From Isoetes taiwanensis (lineage: Eukaryota > Streptophyta > Lycopodiopsida > Isoetales > Isoetaceae), in assembly GCA_021234155.1 (NCBI GenBank), contig JAJEKV010000039.1, positions 4,198,745 to 4,262,744 of the forward strand: a DNA stretch of 64,000 nt, given 5' to 3'. The stretch's first letter is position 1. Every line of letters starts with the position of its first letter. The position numbers and the translations under genes were made by a program. Below, in pieces: positions 44,188 to 55,705 of this stretch. The notes beneath the pieces are model-generated. The model was not told the DNA's origin, ran no database searches, and saw nothing but the letters and a program-made list of their open reading frames with translations.

Positions 44188-47100
44188 ATGATGAACAACG
44201 AAGGAACAGAAATGGCGCAAGAAGATTGCAATATCGGGAATGTGACAAAGAAAATGAAGCGTAAGATTGATGAAATTTGTAAATTTATATATGATCGGGT
44301 TCAAGATTTACGCCCTGTGCAAAGGAGAGCTTTAGCAAAGGAAAACTCGGGATGAAAGGCTGCACTTCTTTTTGAACCCGCCATTGGAAATCCAAATAAA
44401 AGCAATTCTCAAGGATACTATGCTAAAAAATATCCGTGAAGGTCTCAGCAGGAAGTGAAACAAGCAAATAGCAATGATAAATTAGCAGACTAAGCATTCC
44501 CCCGTTATCAATGATTGTTGGTGAGAATGGAAAACTCGGGCAAAAAGGAGTAGCCTCCGGAATTCTTCAAGTGCAAGCAAGAAACCTCACAAAAGCTGCA
44601 ATTAGAAGAAAGCGGATGTCATTATCGGTGCTAATATGTGGGCACCGGGGGAAGGCAACCCAGGCAGACATGCTTAGGAATCAACCAAACGGTTGGTAAA
44701 TGAGTTTTGGTTAACCCACACAAAAACTTCTCCAAAGTAATGGGGATGTCACGAAGAAAAGGACACTTCCAATCCGTTTTTTGGACATGCCCCGTGTCAG
44801 GTTTTAAGTCTTTTAATCCTCTTTTTGCAAGCTTGATAGAAGCTAGCTTCTGTGCATCCTGGATAAGTTTAGTAATCCTATTTGCATTCCATGTAAGGGA
44901 TGTATCGATATACATTGAAGTACATCCAACTACGATGAATTATATTTTTACACTTGGAGGTCTTGAATGAGCTATCTTTATGGGGGAAAAGTACTTGGAT
45001 GTACTTCCAATTACATCCAATGTGGCATAAAAGCGTAAAATGTGTTGAAAGCCGACTGTGTTATTATAGTCTTGATTTTTGTAGTTCCCAAGTACATTAT
45101 AGTACATTTTAAGCTTTCCTGATCTCAAGATAGTTTTTAAAGATAGGGTGATACATAAAAGTATTTAAATGTACTTGGAGTACATTCTTTATACATTTAT
45201 ACATATCATGTACATGGTATGTACTATGTTGTGGTATAGTAGTTGAATGTATATCAAATCATGATCTGAGTGCCATAGAACTAATGCAATGTCTGCAACA
45301 TCTTTGAATTCGTAAGTAGTTCTAATTTATATCTTACTTATACATGCCGCTTTTTTCCTTGCAGAGTGAATTGTATGAGATGTTCAAAGATGAACATCCT
45401 GAAGTGAAGATTAGCATCAGAAAGTTCGAGCTGCTTAAGCCTACCTGTGTGAGAAGGTTGAAAGAGAGGAACACATCTTTCGCTGCGTGAAGCATGAACA
45501 AGCTGATCTATCTGAGAAAAGCTTTTTAAGCCCCGAGGAGCAAATTTCATGCCAATTGTACATGTTCTTGTGGTGTTTGTGCAGCAGATGAGAACAATGG
45601 CGTCGCTAAGCTCCTTCTAAAACATTTAAAAATGTTGGTGCTATGTGGAGAGCTACGATCCCGTGACAAGGAAGGCTTAAGAGTGGCATAGTTTGGATGT
45701 GTCAAGGGAGAGTGCCGTAGCTGCGTGGCGAAAATATTCAAATCTGTCCTAAGGAGAAAGAGTCGCAGAATGAGAACATTGAATGGCAAGTTTACAAGTA
45801 CGTGAACGAACCTTCCAAAGCTGGCACTTCAAGGAGGTTGAAGCTTGTTCTTGAAAGCGGGACTCGGGTACATTGCTTGACAAGATGTTTCAAAGACCTT
45901 ACAAAGTTCACTATTCACAACTTTTCAGCAAGTTGGCGAGCAAACAATTCAGGAAAATTGCAAAATTTGAAGGATGATTACGTTTTGTCAAGAATGGACT
46001 TTGCAGAGAACTATACTTTGCGACCATTCGGGGAGGTTCGGTCAGAGCATTGGAACAATGACCAGATAACTATTCTGGTGCATATAACCATGATGAAAGT
46101 CAATGGCGAGCTGAAAAAAACTGTTCATTTGTATGTTTCCGATGTTATGAAGCATGATGCTTTCTTTATTCAGGCTGCACTCAAGAAGCACCATATTTGG
46201 ATGATGCAAAAGGTTTTGGCCACATCAAATACCATGTCATGTGGTCCGATGGGTGTCTTTGCTTTCGGTTTAAGTGTTCTCGAGCCTTTTATTTGAATGT
46301 GGCCCAATATTATAACAGGTATAAAATTAGGATGCGATTGGAATTATTTTGGCTCAGGCCATGGAAAAGGAGAACATGATGGGCAGGCGCTTTGGAGAAA
46401 AGGTTCCTAGCGTGACGCGAGCAAAGGAAAGAGAATGGTGTTCCGATTTTGGGTGCCAACTCGCTTGCACTTTTTTGAGACAAAAGAAGTGCAAAATGGA
46501 CGAGTCATATGGGAGGTGATGGCGTAAGACATTAACAGGGATCCTCGTTCAGATTGTGAGACATTGCACGGTACTCTAGCTATACATTGTGTGTCCGCTA
46601 TTAATCCGGTGACCCAACACTTGTCATGTATAGATCCCTCGTCATGTTTTTGCAATGGTTGCTTGAATTTCAGATGGGGAGAATGTGAGAATCTCGAGCA
46701 TTGTGGTGCGTGGAAGCTGCACAAACCTGGAGCCTAGTTCGCCCGTGTCGACCCGAACAAGAAGAGCTAGTTGGTTTTATGCGGTGATGAGCAAGAACTA
46801 TCCGATGTACTCCAAATTGGAGACATATTTGCATCTTTTGCTGCTCCGGGGAATCATGAAAATGTTCCATGCTTCGCCCCTCCTATCGTGAAGGAGATGC
46901 ATATTCTTCGGGAAGATGTGATTGGCGACTATGGAAATAGAATGCTTTGCTGGTGACGGGGTTATAGCTGGTCATTACTATCAACCGCTACAAGGCACAA
47001 AGCACAAGTACAAGCCGTTGGATGACAAAATAGTATTGGTACCAAATTTGAATCAGAATTGGAGCAAAGTTCACGATGCAGCAGGTCAAGCATAAGTTGA

Positions 47101-47189
47101 AGGGGGCACGTACAGCATATATGATCACACGAGAGGTGCATGATATGCTTATAATATCAAGCCTACCTGAGATTATTGAGTGCACATGA
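44188..47189 (+). pseudogene. TE-I transposase, unit 2
   Basis: The start ATG at 44,188 (MMNNEGTEMAQEDCNIGNV) is open here. After the intron (acceptor TTGCAG about 45,364) the reading is SELYEMFKDEHPEVKISIRK. The Cys-rich region (45,470-45,760) is badly damaged compared with unit 1. The catalytic block is better here: RMDFAENYTLRPFGEVRSEH (about 45,991) and DWNYFGSGHGKGEHDG (about 46,336). The SDG block near 46,245 is shifted. Together the two units show all three motif blocks of the family. Confidence 0.7.
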
Positions 47190-47512
47190 CTAAGTTCTGT
47201 ACAAAGGAACTTTCATATTTGCCATCATCTTCTGTTATGTTGAGAAAACTAGTCGATTGCTGTAAGTTTTTTTGTTATTTACTTATTTTTTAATCTGAAG
47301 TGCATTTTGATACTTCAATTTCAGTATCACAGAATATCTTCTGTGACCAAGCAAAATGTATATCAGAAAGTACAAAATGTTTATCAATTGTTGCATGAAG
47401 AAGTTAAACTAGTCTGTGTTATGTTGAGAAAACTAGTCGATTGCTGCAAGTTTTTTCTTATTTACTTATTTTTTAATCTGAAGTGCATTTTGATACTTAA
47501 ATTTCAGTATCT

Positions 47513-50490
47513 GTAAGAGCTACCTTTACAATATCTCTTCCACGCTCGGAGGCTGCCATAGATTTATCTTTTTCGCTTGCCTTGGCCCATGCTGCAAATT
47601 CCATGAAGCTGTCCGGTGGGAAGAACCAGACGTCGGCCTTCTTATCATCTGGAACACAGAGCTGCAAGTACCTATAACAAGTTGAAAAGGATAAAATTAC
47701 TAACTTGACTTACACATACAAATGAACAAGTTCAAAGTCCAGTACCTGGCATACATATCCACATGCCGGTTGGAAAATTTTCCCACATCCATGTCCAGCA
47801 CATCTTGTTCAAATAAATAACACTCCATTTCAGGCAAAGATCCTGGGAAAATCCTTGCCTTCTTAAGCTTCATCATTCGGTTCAGCAAGGCATCGTATGG
47901 CCTGTATTCAGAACTGCAGTCTGGGTTCAATGACCAGTACATTTACACAAATCATCTACATTCGTCTACTACTATCCATATTATTTTAAAGTTTTTAACT
48001 TGGATACTAGATGTAAAACAAAATGTAAAAAATGTAGATCAAGTTACCTGTAGATATCATTCTTCTGCTCTGCTGATACTGTTTTCTCGGAGTCAGTATC
48101 CATTTCCTTCCCTGCTTTTTTGGTTTCCTCACTCAGATTCTTATTAGGTCCAGAATCCTCGTCTTCAACCTCTCCTGATTTCTCATTGTCATGAACTTCA
48201 GCGTCCTTTGCTATGTCAGAAGCAATATTTGACACAAACTTAAAAGTATCCTGCTCTACATCTTGATGCTCGGAAGATTCCTCTTCATTAGGACCTGTAA
48301 ACATAGGATGTCATGGATTTCTCATTTCTTTGTACCTTTGAAATAAAATGCTTTCTTACTGTTTCTCTTTGCTTTAATTGTCTTCTTCGTGGCTTTTTAG
48401 GCGTGGAGTTCTTACGTGGAGTCACATTTTTCTTCTTGCCTTTACTTTTGAAGATGTGGCCTTAGCCCGCTCCCTCAATCTCTCGAGTTCCTCGTCATAA
48501 CGGAATGTCACCATGCGGACACTGAAGTGCGAGCCTCCTCAACTCAGTATCACCGCAGAATAGTGATTTTGCTTTTTCCTTCAATCATCGCTTTCTTTCC
48601 CTCGGCTACATCTTGCACCTCAATTTTCTTTGGAACCTCCAAAACTGCGGAAAACCGAACCAAGAATAAGAAATTGCTTCCTCCTCGACACAATGCAAAT
48701 TGAATTTGAAAACAATCGCTTTTTGACCGTGGTGTAATTTCGCTCGAGAGTTTTTTTGGCACTTTGAAGCTCGAAAATAAATCAAATAACAAATCGGATA
48801 TCGGGTCTCAAACTAATCAGTCTCTCTAACCGTTTCGTACATATCAATAGTCAGTACATATTACTAGAACCGATCTACATTGAAGTACTTTGAGTACATA
48901 TACATGTAAACTTGACTATTTATCTAGATGGAATGTACATGTAATGTACATGAATGTGCTCCAATGTATGCACATGTACACATCAGACATTACATAAAAT
49001 ACCTCTAAATGTTCTGCCACAAAACTCGATTACACAACTCCTAATTTTATGTATTTGAGTTCTACATTTAGGACCCTACACTGTGAATGTACAACATGTA
49101 TGTAAGAAACACATATATGTATGACATGCAAGCCAAGGAACTATAAGTATAAAATAACCAGTACACTCCTACATGCTGTAGCAAAACCTTAAGTGCAGCA
49201 ATCTACATGTAAATGGATTCTACATTGCAGTAATCCTGGGTGCAGCAAATTGAATATAAATCATGAAATACTGCTTACCTCCAGTGTACACACCCAAGGT
49301 CTTTGAAATGTTATCGTCCCATTTGCATGCTCTTTAAGCGAGGATAGTCCAGCCAGAAATAGAATATGAGAAACAGAAGATATGAAATGAATGCTCGCAT
49401 GGAGCAACTATGATAGGTTCATTATTAGCAAAGCCATTACTGCAAAACACACATCCATGCACAGATATGAATTTTTCTTCAGCTGGAGAGATCACTAAGC
49501 TTGTTTTGGGCTGAAGGAGAATCGCTGCAGAATGCATCATGTACTTATGCATATCATCAAGCCGTCTGCAGCACTCAAACTGAACTTTGTGAGCCTCCTC
49601 AAGTTCTGCAATCCTCTTTTCACATAACTCCTTCTCCCGAATGGCTTTCTCCAATGGCTCCTGAATTCTCTTCAGCATTTCTTCCTTCCTGGTTCTATCC
49701 CTCATCAAAAGGTCAACATCCCTGCTTGCAGTCTTGATGTCTCTCTTATTCTGCTTGGCGTCGTCGAGAACACTATTGATGTCTTCTTGTATCGTGCTAG
49801 GTCCTCTTCATGTGCATCCTTTCTTCACGAAATCTTATTTATATTGTCACGTAATTGCCTCTGCTGAATTTTCAGTTCTTCAACCTTGGATGTGCTGCTA
49901 ATTAACTCTCCATGACACTGCTGCAACAGAGTTTCTGCAAATTCAAGCTCTTCCTTAGGGTAAAATCCTTGCTGAAATTTAGGAACCTTGGATGTGGATT
50001 TAGAGGTCCCAATTTTTCTTCGTAATATCAAATTCTTTTTGCTCCTCCCTTTGCCAAATCTTTGGCCAAAACTTTAAAAGTATCCCAATCTACTTTTTTT
50101 TACTGTCAATTGAAGGGCAAATGCACGAGCAAAGTACTTTCGGTACATGGCGATTTGTGACCTCTGCTTACTAAAAAACAATTTCATAATGTTTGTAGAA
50201 GTTCTCGCCCACTCGGCTTCACGCTAGATTCTTTGAACCCCGTATGTCTTTGGGCCCCTTTGCTTTCGTCCATTATCTGTTTGTAAATCTGGAAAAATTT
50301 CATCTGCATTGACACATCTTACATGCTTTGCTTCCACAACAGCAGGTTCTTCACAAATAAGTCTTCTTTTTGGCCCTGGTTCCTCAGAAGTTTGAACCTT
50401 CCTCTTGTTTTTTTTGGCTTTCTTGCTAGAATCGGCTATTTTCAAATTTTTGTTTAATCTGGGTGACTTCCGGGAGGCAAAGGCGTCCAT
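47513..50490 (-). pseudogene. RING/Ulp1 cargo gene of TE-I, unit 2, 3' part deleted
   Basis: The start is intact at 50,490 (MDAFASRKSPRLNKN, then a KKAKKNKRK basic run). The coiled coil, the RING-like finger (CVFC, CEHSFHIFC, about 49,380-49,460), an acidic linker (48,050-48,300) and the first peptidase exon (LLNRMMKLKKARIFPG to FSNRHVDMYARY, 47,740-47,880; VWFFPPDSFMEFAAWAKA about 47,610) are present. The exons with the catalytic Cys are missing. Confidence 0.72.
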
Positions 50491-50870
50491 TGCTTGGATT
50501 TGGGCAAGGATTTCGAGGAAGAAGAATAGTTACAGTCGAACTACTTCGTTGATCACTCACAAACACAAAAAATTGGAACGGCAGCAAATTTTTTTCCTAA
50601 ACAGGAAACACTTCGCAATCTCCCTCCGAAAAATTGCAATGAAGGTCCGTTCTGGTTGCCACTACCACTCATAATTTTGAATTGCTGACGTGGCTACTCC
50701 TAATCATTACATATCCCAACTAACTAAAATTCAAAAAAATAACAAAAACGGGTGCCTACATGCCCTACATTATACATAATGTAAGGGCATTTTTTTAGAC
50801 ACCCTAGCTTTCTTTTACCCTACTCCGGCCCCTGCTTCGAGGACTCGTCACCATCGTAGGAGGGGGATGG

Positions 50871-51123
50871 TGTGACGACCATACGGATATTCGTATCATA
50901 CGAACATTATACTCCTCGCGATCTCATCCATTGGAGTGGCGCGATCCTGACCGTTGATCTACATATATAAGGAGGCACCTCTTCGTATTCCTGCTTGCCT
51001 TCGGGCTATTGTATTCTTGATTCCTGTTCATATATCAGATTCTTTGCCGATCTTGGCGTATTTCTTCTGTATTTCTTGCGTATTTTCCACGTATTTTCCT
51101 TGTTTTCGAGTAGGTTCATGACA
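50871..51123 (+). promoter_or_regulatory. Chromovirus 3' LTR, unit 2
   Basis: Same 253-bp LTR as 22,610-22,862, with polypurine tract AGGAGGGGGATGG before it and a TATATAAGG box near 50,963. It appears identical to the unit 1 copy by eye. Confidence 0.8.
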
Positions 51124-51142
51124 AAAAAAGCAATTGCAACAT

Positions 51143-51215
51143 GAGTGTAATTTTTTATATGTTTTTTCAAAACATGTTTTCAAGTTTTTTTGTATGGAAT
51201 ATTCGTATATTCCAT
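51143..51215 (+). repeat. Mutator-like element left terminal inverted repeat
   Basis: Starts GAGTGTAATTTTTTATATG and continues TTTTTTCAAAACATGTTTTC; the inverse partner is at 59,300-59,372. Imperfect. Confidence 0.75.
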
Positions 51216-51481
51216 TTAATTATGACCCTCTCTCATCTATCAAAGATAGTTGATTCTTTGAAAATAGAAGCTGGAATTAAACAACTGGAATATTACAATT
51301 TTTCTCGACATCACTTAGAAGTACTCAATACAAATATTACTTTTGACAATTTCAATCAGCACCTAAAAGCATGAATTCTGGACAACTGCATTTTGGATTT
51401 GTACTCACCTCAATTTTGTATATGTTGGTTTCCCTTCTAAGCCCATAAATCACATGTTTTCCCCGACTGACAATATGTTTA

Positions 51482-54400
51482 CTAACTACCTCTGCTTCCA
51501 ATATCAAAACTTCGCTCCAGGTTCACGTCTTCATCATTACTTAATCTAGCCCTTTTATTGACACGTCTTCCATTTCTAACTCTGACACTACTACTGCCTG
51601 AGGGCTCATTTGAAGAAATTTCAGTGGAATACTGAGTACATGTCGATGACAACCCTCTCACCTCAAAACCGCTACTCAGCAACACTTGTAATTCTTCGTC
51701 CTTGATGTTGACTCCTGTAGCTACTGGCCAACTACTAGGTCTGCTAGGAACACGGAGACTATCTTGTGTCGGGGATACCATGTGTGCTGCACATTGGTTG
51801 AACAAAACCACATGATTTGTTCTTGCTCTCCATTTCGATGTTTTCTGATTCCATAGAAAGAAGGAGCAACAGTGGATTTGTTCCCTACGTTAATGCGTGT
51901 TTGGCATTTGCGGCCAGTCTTGGATACTCTACCCATACATTTCACGTCACTGCCGGCAAGTGTCCTCCTCAAAGCCCAACTAGCCTGATGGATATCTACT
52001 TCTATTACTCTTAGTTGTGGATTATCGAAGTCTATTGTCCTTCTCATTTGAGTCACCATTCGTGAGCGTGACATAGTGCGGGTTACCTTGTCCGGGGTGA
52101 CTTCCCCGCCTTGAGTTACCAACTGCGTGGATGTCTTTCTCAAGATGGTTCGGTTATTACCACCGGATCGGGATTATATTACGGCATTCCACTCCTGGAC
52201 ACTTGCTCATTAATAGCATTCACTCCTTGCATAGGGCTTATTTTGGAGCCAACATTTCTTTCTAATCTTCCCAACAGATTTGAAACATTAGGCCCTGTTC
52301 CCAAATGTCTACCCTCCAACCATGCCTTGTATCTAGAACTTTGCAAGAGTGCTTCTGTCATGTCAAACACACACGCATCATATAAACTCATAGTCTTTCG
52401 GTATCCCCTAGCTGCTAACCAGCTTCCATGCCTGGATTCTGACAGGTTAGTCTGAGGGACATGTATGGCACTGGCTATATCCATTCCTGTAAGCATGTAA
52501 TTTCCCCACCTGCTGATCCTCTGATGCCACCAAGCCAACCATGAAGCTAAGGATTTAATGTCCGCCTCGTCAGCTTTTCCAGGCCACCAATCTATAATTT
52601 TATGATAAATACCTTCTGCAATCTCAATGGTCTCTACATTCCTCCATTTCCTGCATAGGTCCAAATGCTCAAATCGAAAGGCCTCATAAATGTATTTATT
52701 TGTATGACGTTGTAAGCACTGTTCGAAATGAAATTGACACGAACGCTCTCCACCTACTATCTCCTGACCATTATTGTACACATCTCGTACTGCTGTCCAG
52801 TTAGCCTGGACTTCATCATCCATGAATTTTCTGAATTCAGCTTCTGGAAATCCTTTGCTTACCATCACCTTATTTAATTTTTCCCAAAACAATCTCTGTG
52901 CAATGTAATCCTCAGTTTTCATGTCGCACAAGGCAATGGTTTGGAGAGATCTTATTCTAATAAAAAAGATTATGTTACTGAACTTGTAGAAATAACATAT
53001 TGCAAAAAATACATAATGTAGAAAGCAACTTACCTGGGATCATAGACATGACACCCCAATGTTGTCCAAGTGGGAATACGTTTGACGTGATCGAAATGAA
53101 CCCAGCTATGTTGCAGATCCCCACCTGGACGCATCCTGTTTACCAGATCCAATCCTGAACCAGGTCCAACGGTAGACATCTTGAATATGTAACATCTTTC
53201 ATTCTCGTCGTCGTGTAATTGGTAAGGAAACACTGAACCATGGAAGTACTGGTATCTACTATGTTGTTTCAAATACAAAATTTGAGAGAACTCATCTCCT
53301 CCTTTTTTGTTCTGAGCCTTAGCTTTATGAATCCACCTTCGTAATCTGAATTACTTAATTGTTAAAAATAAATTCCCTTCCTTGACCTACAATGTAAATT
53401 ATAAAGAAAACGAGCACAATACCTTCGCTGGTTATTCAATGGTTCTAATTTTTGAAGGAATTTATCCACACCCGCAGAATCCAGTGTCTGAAAAGTCGAG
53501 ATTTCTTCCTCAGAAATAATATTCCCATTCACAAAGTCGGTTGCAAGCTCGTGCTGTGTTTCTCGGGTTCCTTTAGTGGTTGATGACGTGTTTAGAAGTG
53601 CCTTAGCCACGTACACACTTTCTCTTGACTCTGCAACTCTAACAGGATGGTTGTGATTGCCTATGTGAAATGCCAACCTGGTAAAATTTGTATTATCTGG
53701 GAAGCAGTAGTACATTTTGCATGCGCATTGACTTACACATTCTGGCTGCTCCCTACAGAATATACAATTCAGCGACCCATTGGCAATAGATAGTTCTCCA
53801 ATATATGGTGTATGCCTCAAGGTCCCTCTCCATTGCACCTCATTTGGTTCCCCAGTTCTTAAAACACATTCACAACTCGTATTTTTGCATTGCAAGTGGC
53901 CACAACAGTGGGATAACTTGACACAACCTGGAAAACTAGGGACAACTGTATGAGAAGGGTCGGACCAGACGTGAGGATCCATGTTCTGTTCCATTCCCGA
54001 CATGGGTTTGGAACATTTCTTTTCACATGGGAGTTCATAAACTACAGTACCATTATAACACTTTGGAAAATGGTTCACCCTTACAGTTGTACCAACCTCA
54101 AGTGCCCAAGCCTTCAATTTACTATTGCCACCATTTGTGATCAAGTAATCGAACATTGACCTCTCAATTACATTGGATTCCATAGATTTAGGTGAGTCCA
54201 CAACAATGGGGCATGCTGGAGAACTAATAATCTCAGGGATACGGTCCACAATTACACGTGATCCAAATTCTCTATCAATCACATAAACTCCATCACTGTT
54301 TAGCTTAAGAACATATGTCAAGGAATCCACATCACTATCTGCCGACACTTGTTGCAACATCACACTACCCGGTTGGAAGCCAAAACATTGTGAAACTAGA

Positions 54401-54525
54401 TTGTTATTCACAGTGCAAACTCCATTAGCATCAAATGGTAAATGCATAGATTGCAACTTACCTGGAGAAGTCATGCTTATCGTCATTTTGCCATTTCTCA
54501 CTTGTGTGAAATTCTCAGAACGCAC
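51482..54525 (-). pseudogene. Mutator-like transposase, nearly complete
   Basis: Exon 1 (54,525-53,423) has a Cys-rich DNA-binding-like domain (CCGHLQCKNTSCEC, CIFCREQPECVSQCACKMYY, then HIGNHNHPVR), recalling WRKY/GCM-type N-termini. Exons 2 (53,345-53,034) and 3 (from 52,956) join in frame across GT-AG introns. The catalytic region has LCDMKTED, CQFHFEQCLQRH and TNLSESRHGSWLAARG, where the Glu matches the last acidic residue of Mutator DDE enzymes. The C-terminal part (52,143-51,482) has CMGRVSKTGRKC and WFCSTNVQHTW, then a basic tail, in a frame shifted near 52,165. It cuts and joins element ends; only that shift is a clear defect. Confidence 0.8.
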
Positions 54526-55705
54526 GAGAGTTGGACATCCGTTATTTATATTGATTTTTCGAATAACTCACGAGATTGGTGCCGCGAATGGCGGACATAT
54601 TAGTTACCCACCAACTTAATTTTCTTAGTGCTGCAATTAATTAAAATGAGTCATTTAATTAAAATGATTATTATAACGATCGCAGGAATTATAAACGGCT
54701 ACTTACGAAGTACTTATAAATGGCTACTTAGGAACTACTTATAAACGACTACTAAAAATGGTGGTAATCCAAATGCAAGTTATCCGAATGCAAGTTATCG
54801 TCTGCGTGTGCGAGGTCAGAGTATGTTTCTCTTAAACTTTAGGCAATGTAACATGTCGCATATTAGAACCATTTTAGAAAGAATACATTTGCATTTGAAA
54901 GAATACATTTACATTTGCATGTAACATGTGCATTTGAAAGAATACGTTTTAGAAATGTATTTGAAAAATACATTTTGAAAGTCGTCATTTTAGAAATGCA
55001 TTGTAGAATACGTTTTAGTGCTGCGAAACCCTAAGCTTCAAAACCCTAAACTGCCAAACTTGGAGAAACGTCGCTCGATTCTGCTTGTTTTCAACTCCGT
55101 CATGCTCGATTCTTGCGAAATGTGTGATCTACTATCAGAGCTGGTGAGTTCTAACCTGGTTTCAACACAGATTTAGTTTTTCTATTCGCCGGTGGAGACT
55201 ACTTCAGCATTTTTGAAGATCAAATTTTTTTTGATGCTGAAGTAGCAGCGGCGCCGCACCCTCTATTTCGATCCATTAAACTGATTTAGGGTCCTCTATT
55301 CACTCCAAAAACATTCTGATTTAGGGTCCCGTAGTAAGATGTTTCTTCAGTTAAATTTTATTTTTTTTTGATGCTGAAGTAGCAGCGGCGCCGCACCCAC
55401 TATCTCGATCCATCAAACTGATTTAGAGTCCTCTATTTCCTCCAAAAACAGTCGGATTTAGGGTCTCACAGTAAGATGTTTGTTCAGTTGAATTTTCTTT
55501 ATTTTTGATGCTGAAGTAGCAGCGGCGCCACACCCTTAAATATGGTCAATGATGAAGGTTTGATCTGTTTGCTTAAAGGGTCGATTCTTGTTGCTTTAGC
55601 TTTACATTCTTTTACAATATACTTGCCATACGAGAATGTTTGTTTAAGCCTTAACATAGGTTGCTAATATATTTCTTGTGGTGTTCTTTCAGTATTACAT
55701 ATGGT
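54526..55705. promoter_or_regulatory. Divergent promoter region of the Mutator-like element, with 137-bp triple repeat
   Basis: Lies between two divergent genes. At 55,233, 55,370 and 55,507 the word GATGCTGAAGTAGCAGCGGC restarts, giving a 137-bp period. An apparent noncoding first exon of the right-hand gene ends at GAGCTG/GTGAGT about 55,142, with an acceptor TTCTTTCAG at about 55,692. A/T-rich short repeats (AATGCAAGTTATC, AAGAATACATTT) fill 54,700-55,010. Confidence 0.6.

Larger units (their letters stand above)
43874..50820 (+). mobile_element. TE-I, unit 2 copy lacking 1.86 kb
   Basis: Perfect 24-bp terminal inverted repeats (GGGTAAAAGAAAGCTAGG...) and TACT on both sides (43,870-43,873 and 50,821-50,824). 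Same contents as unit 1, except that the segment equivalent to about 17,400-19,257 is missing at 47,510. Confidence 0.92.
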
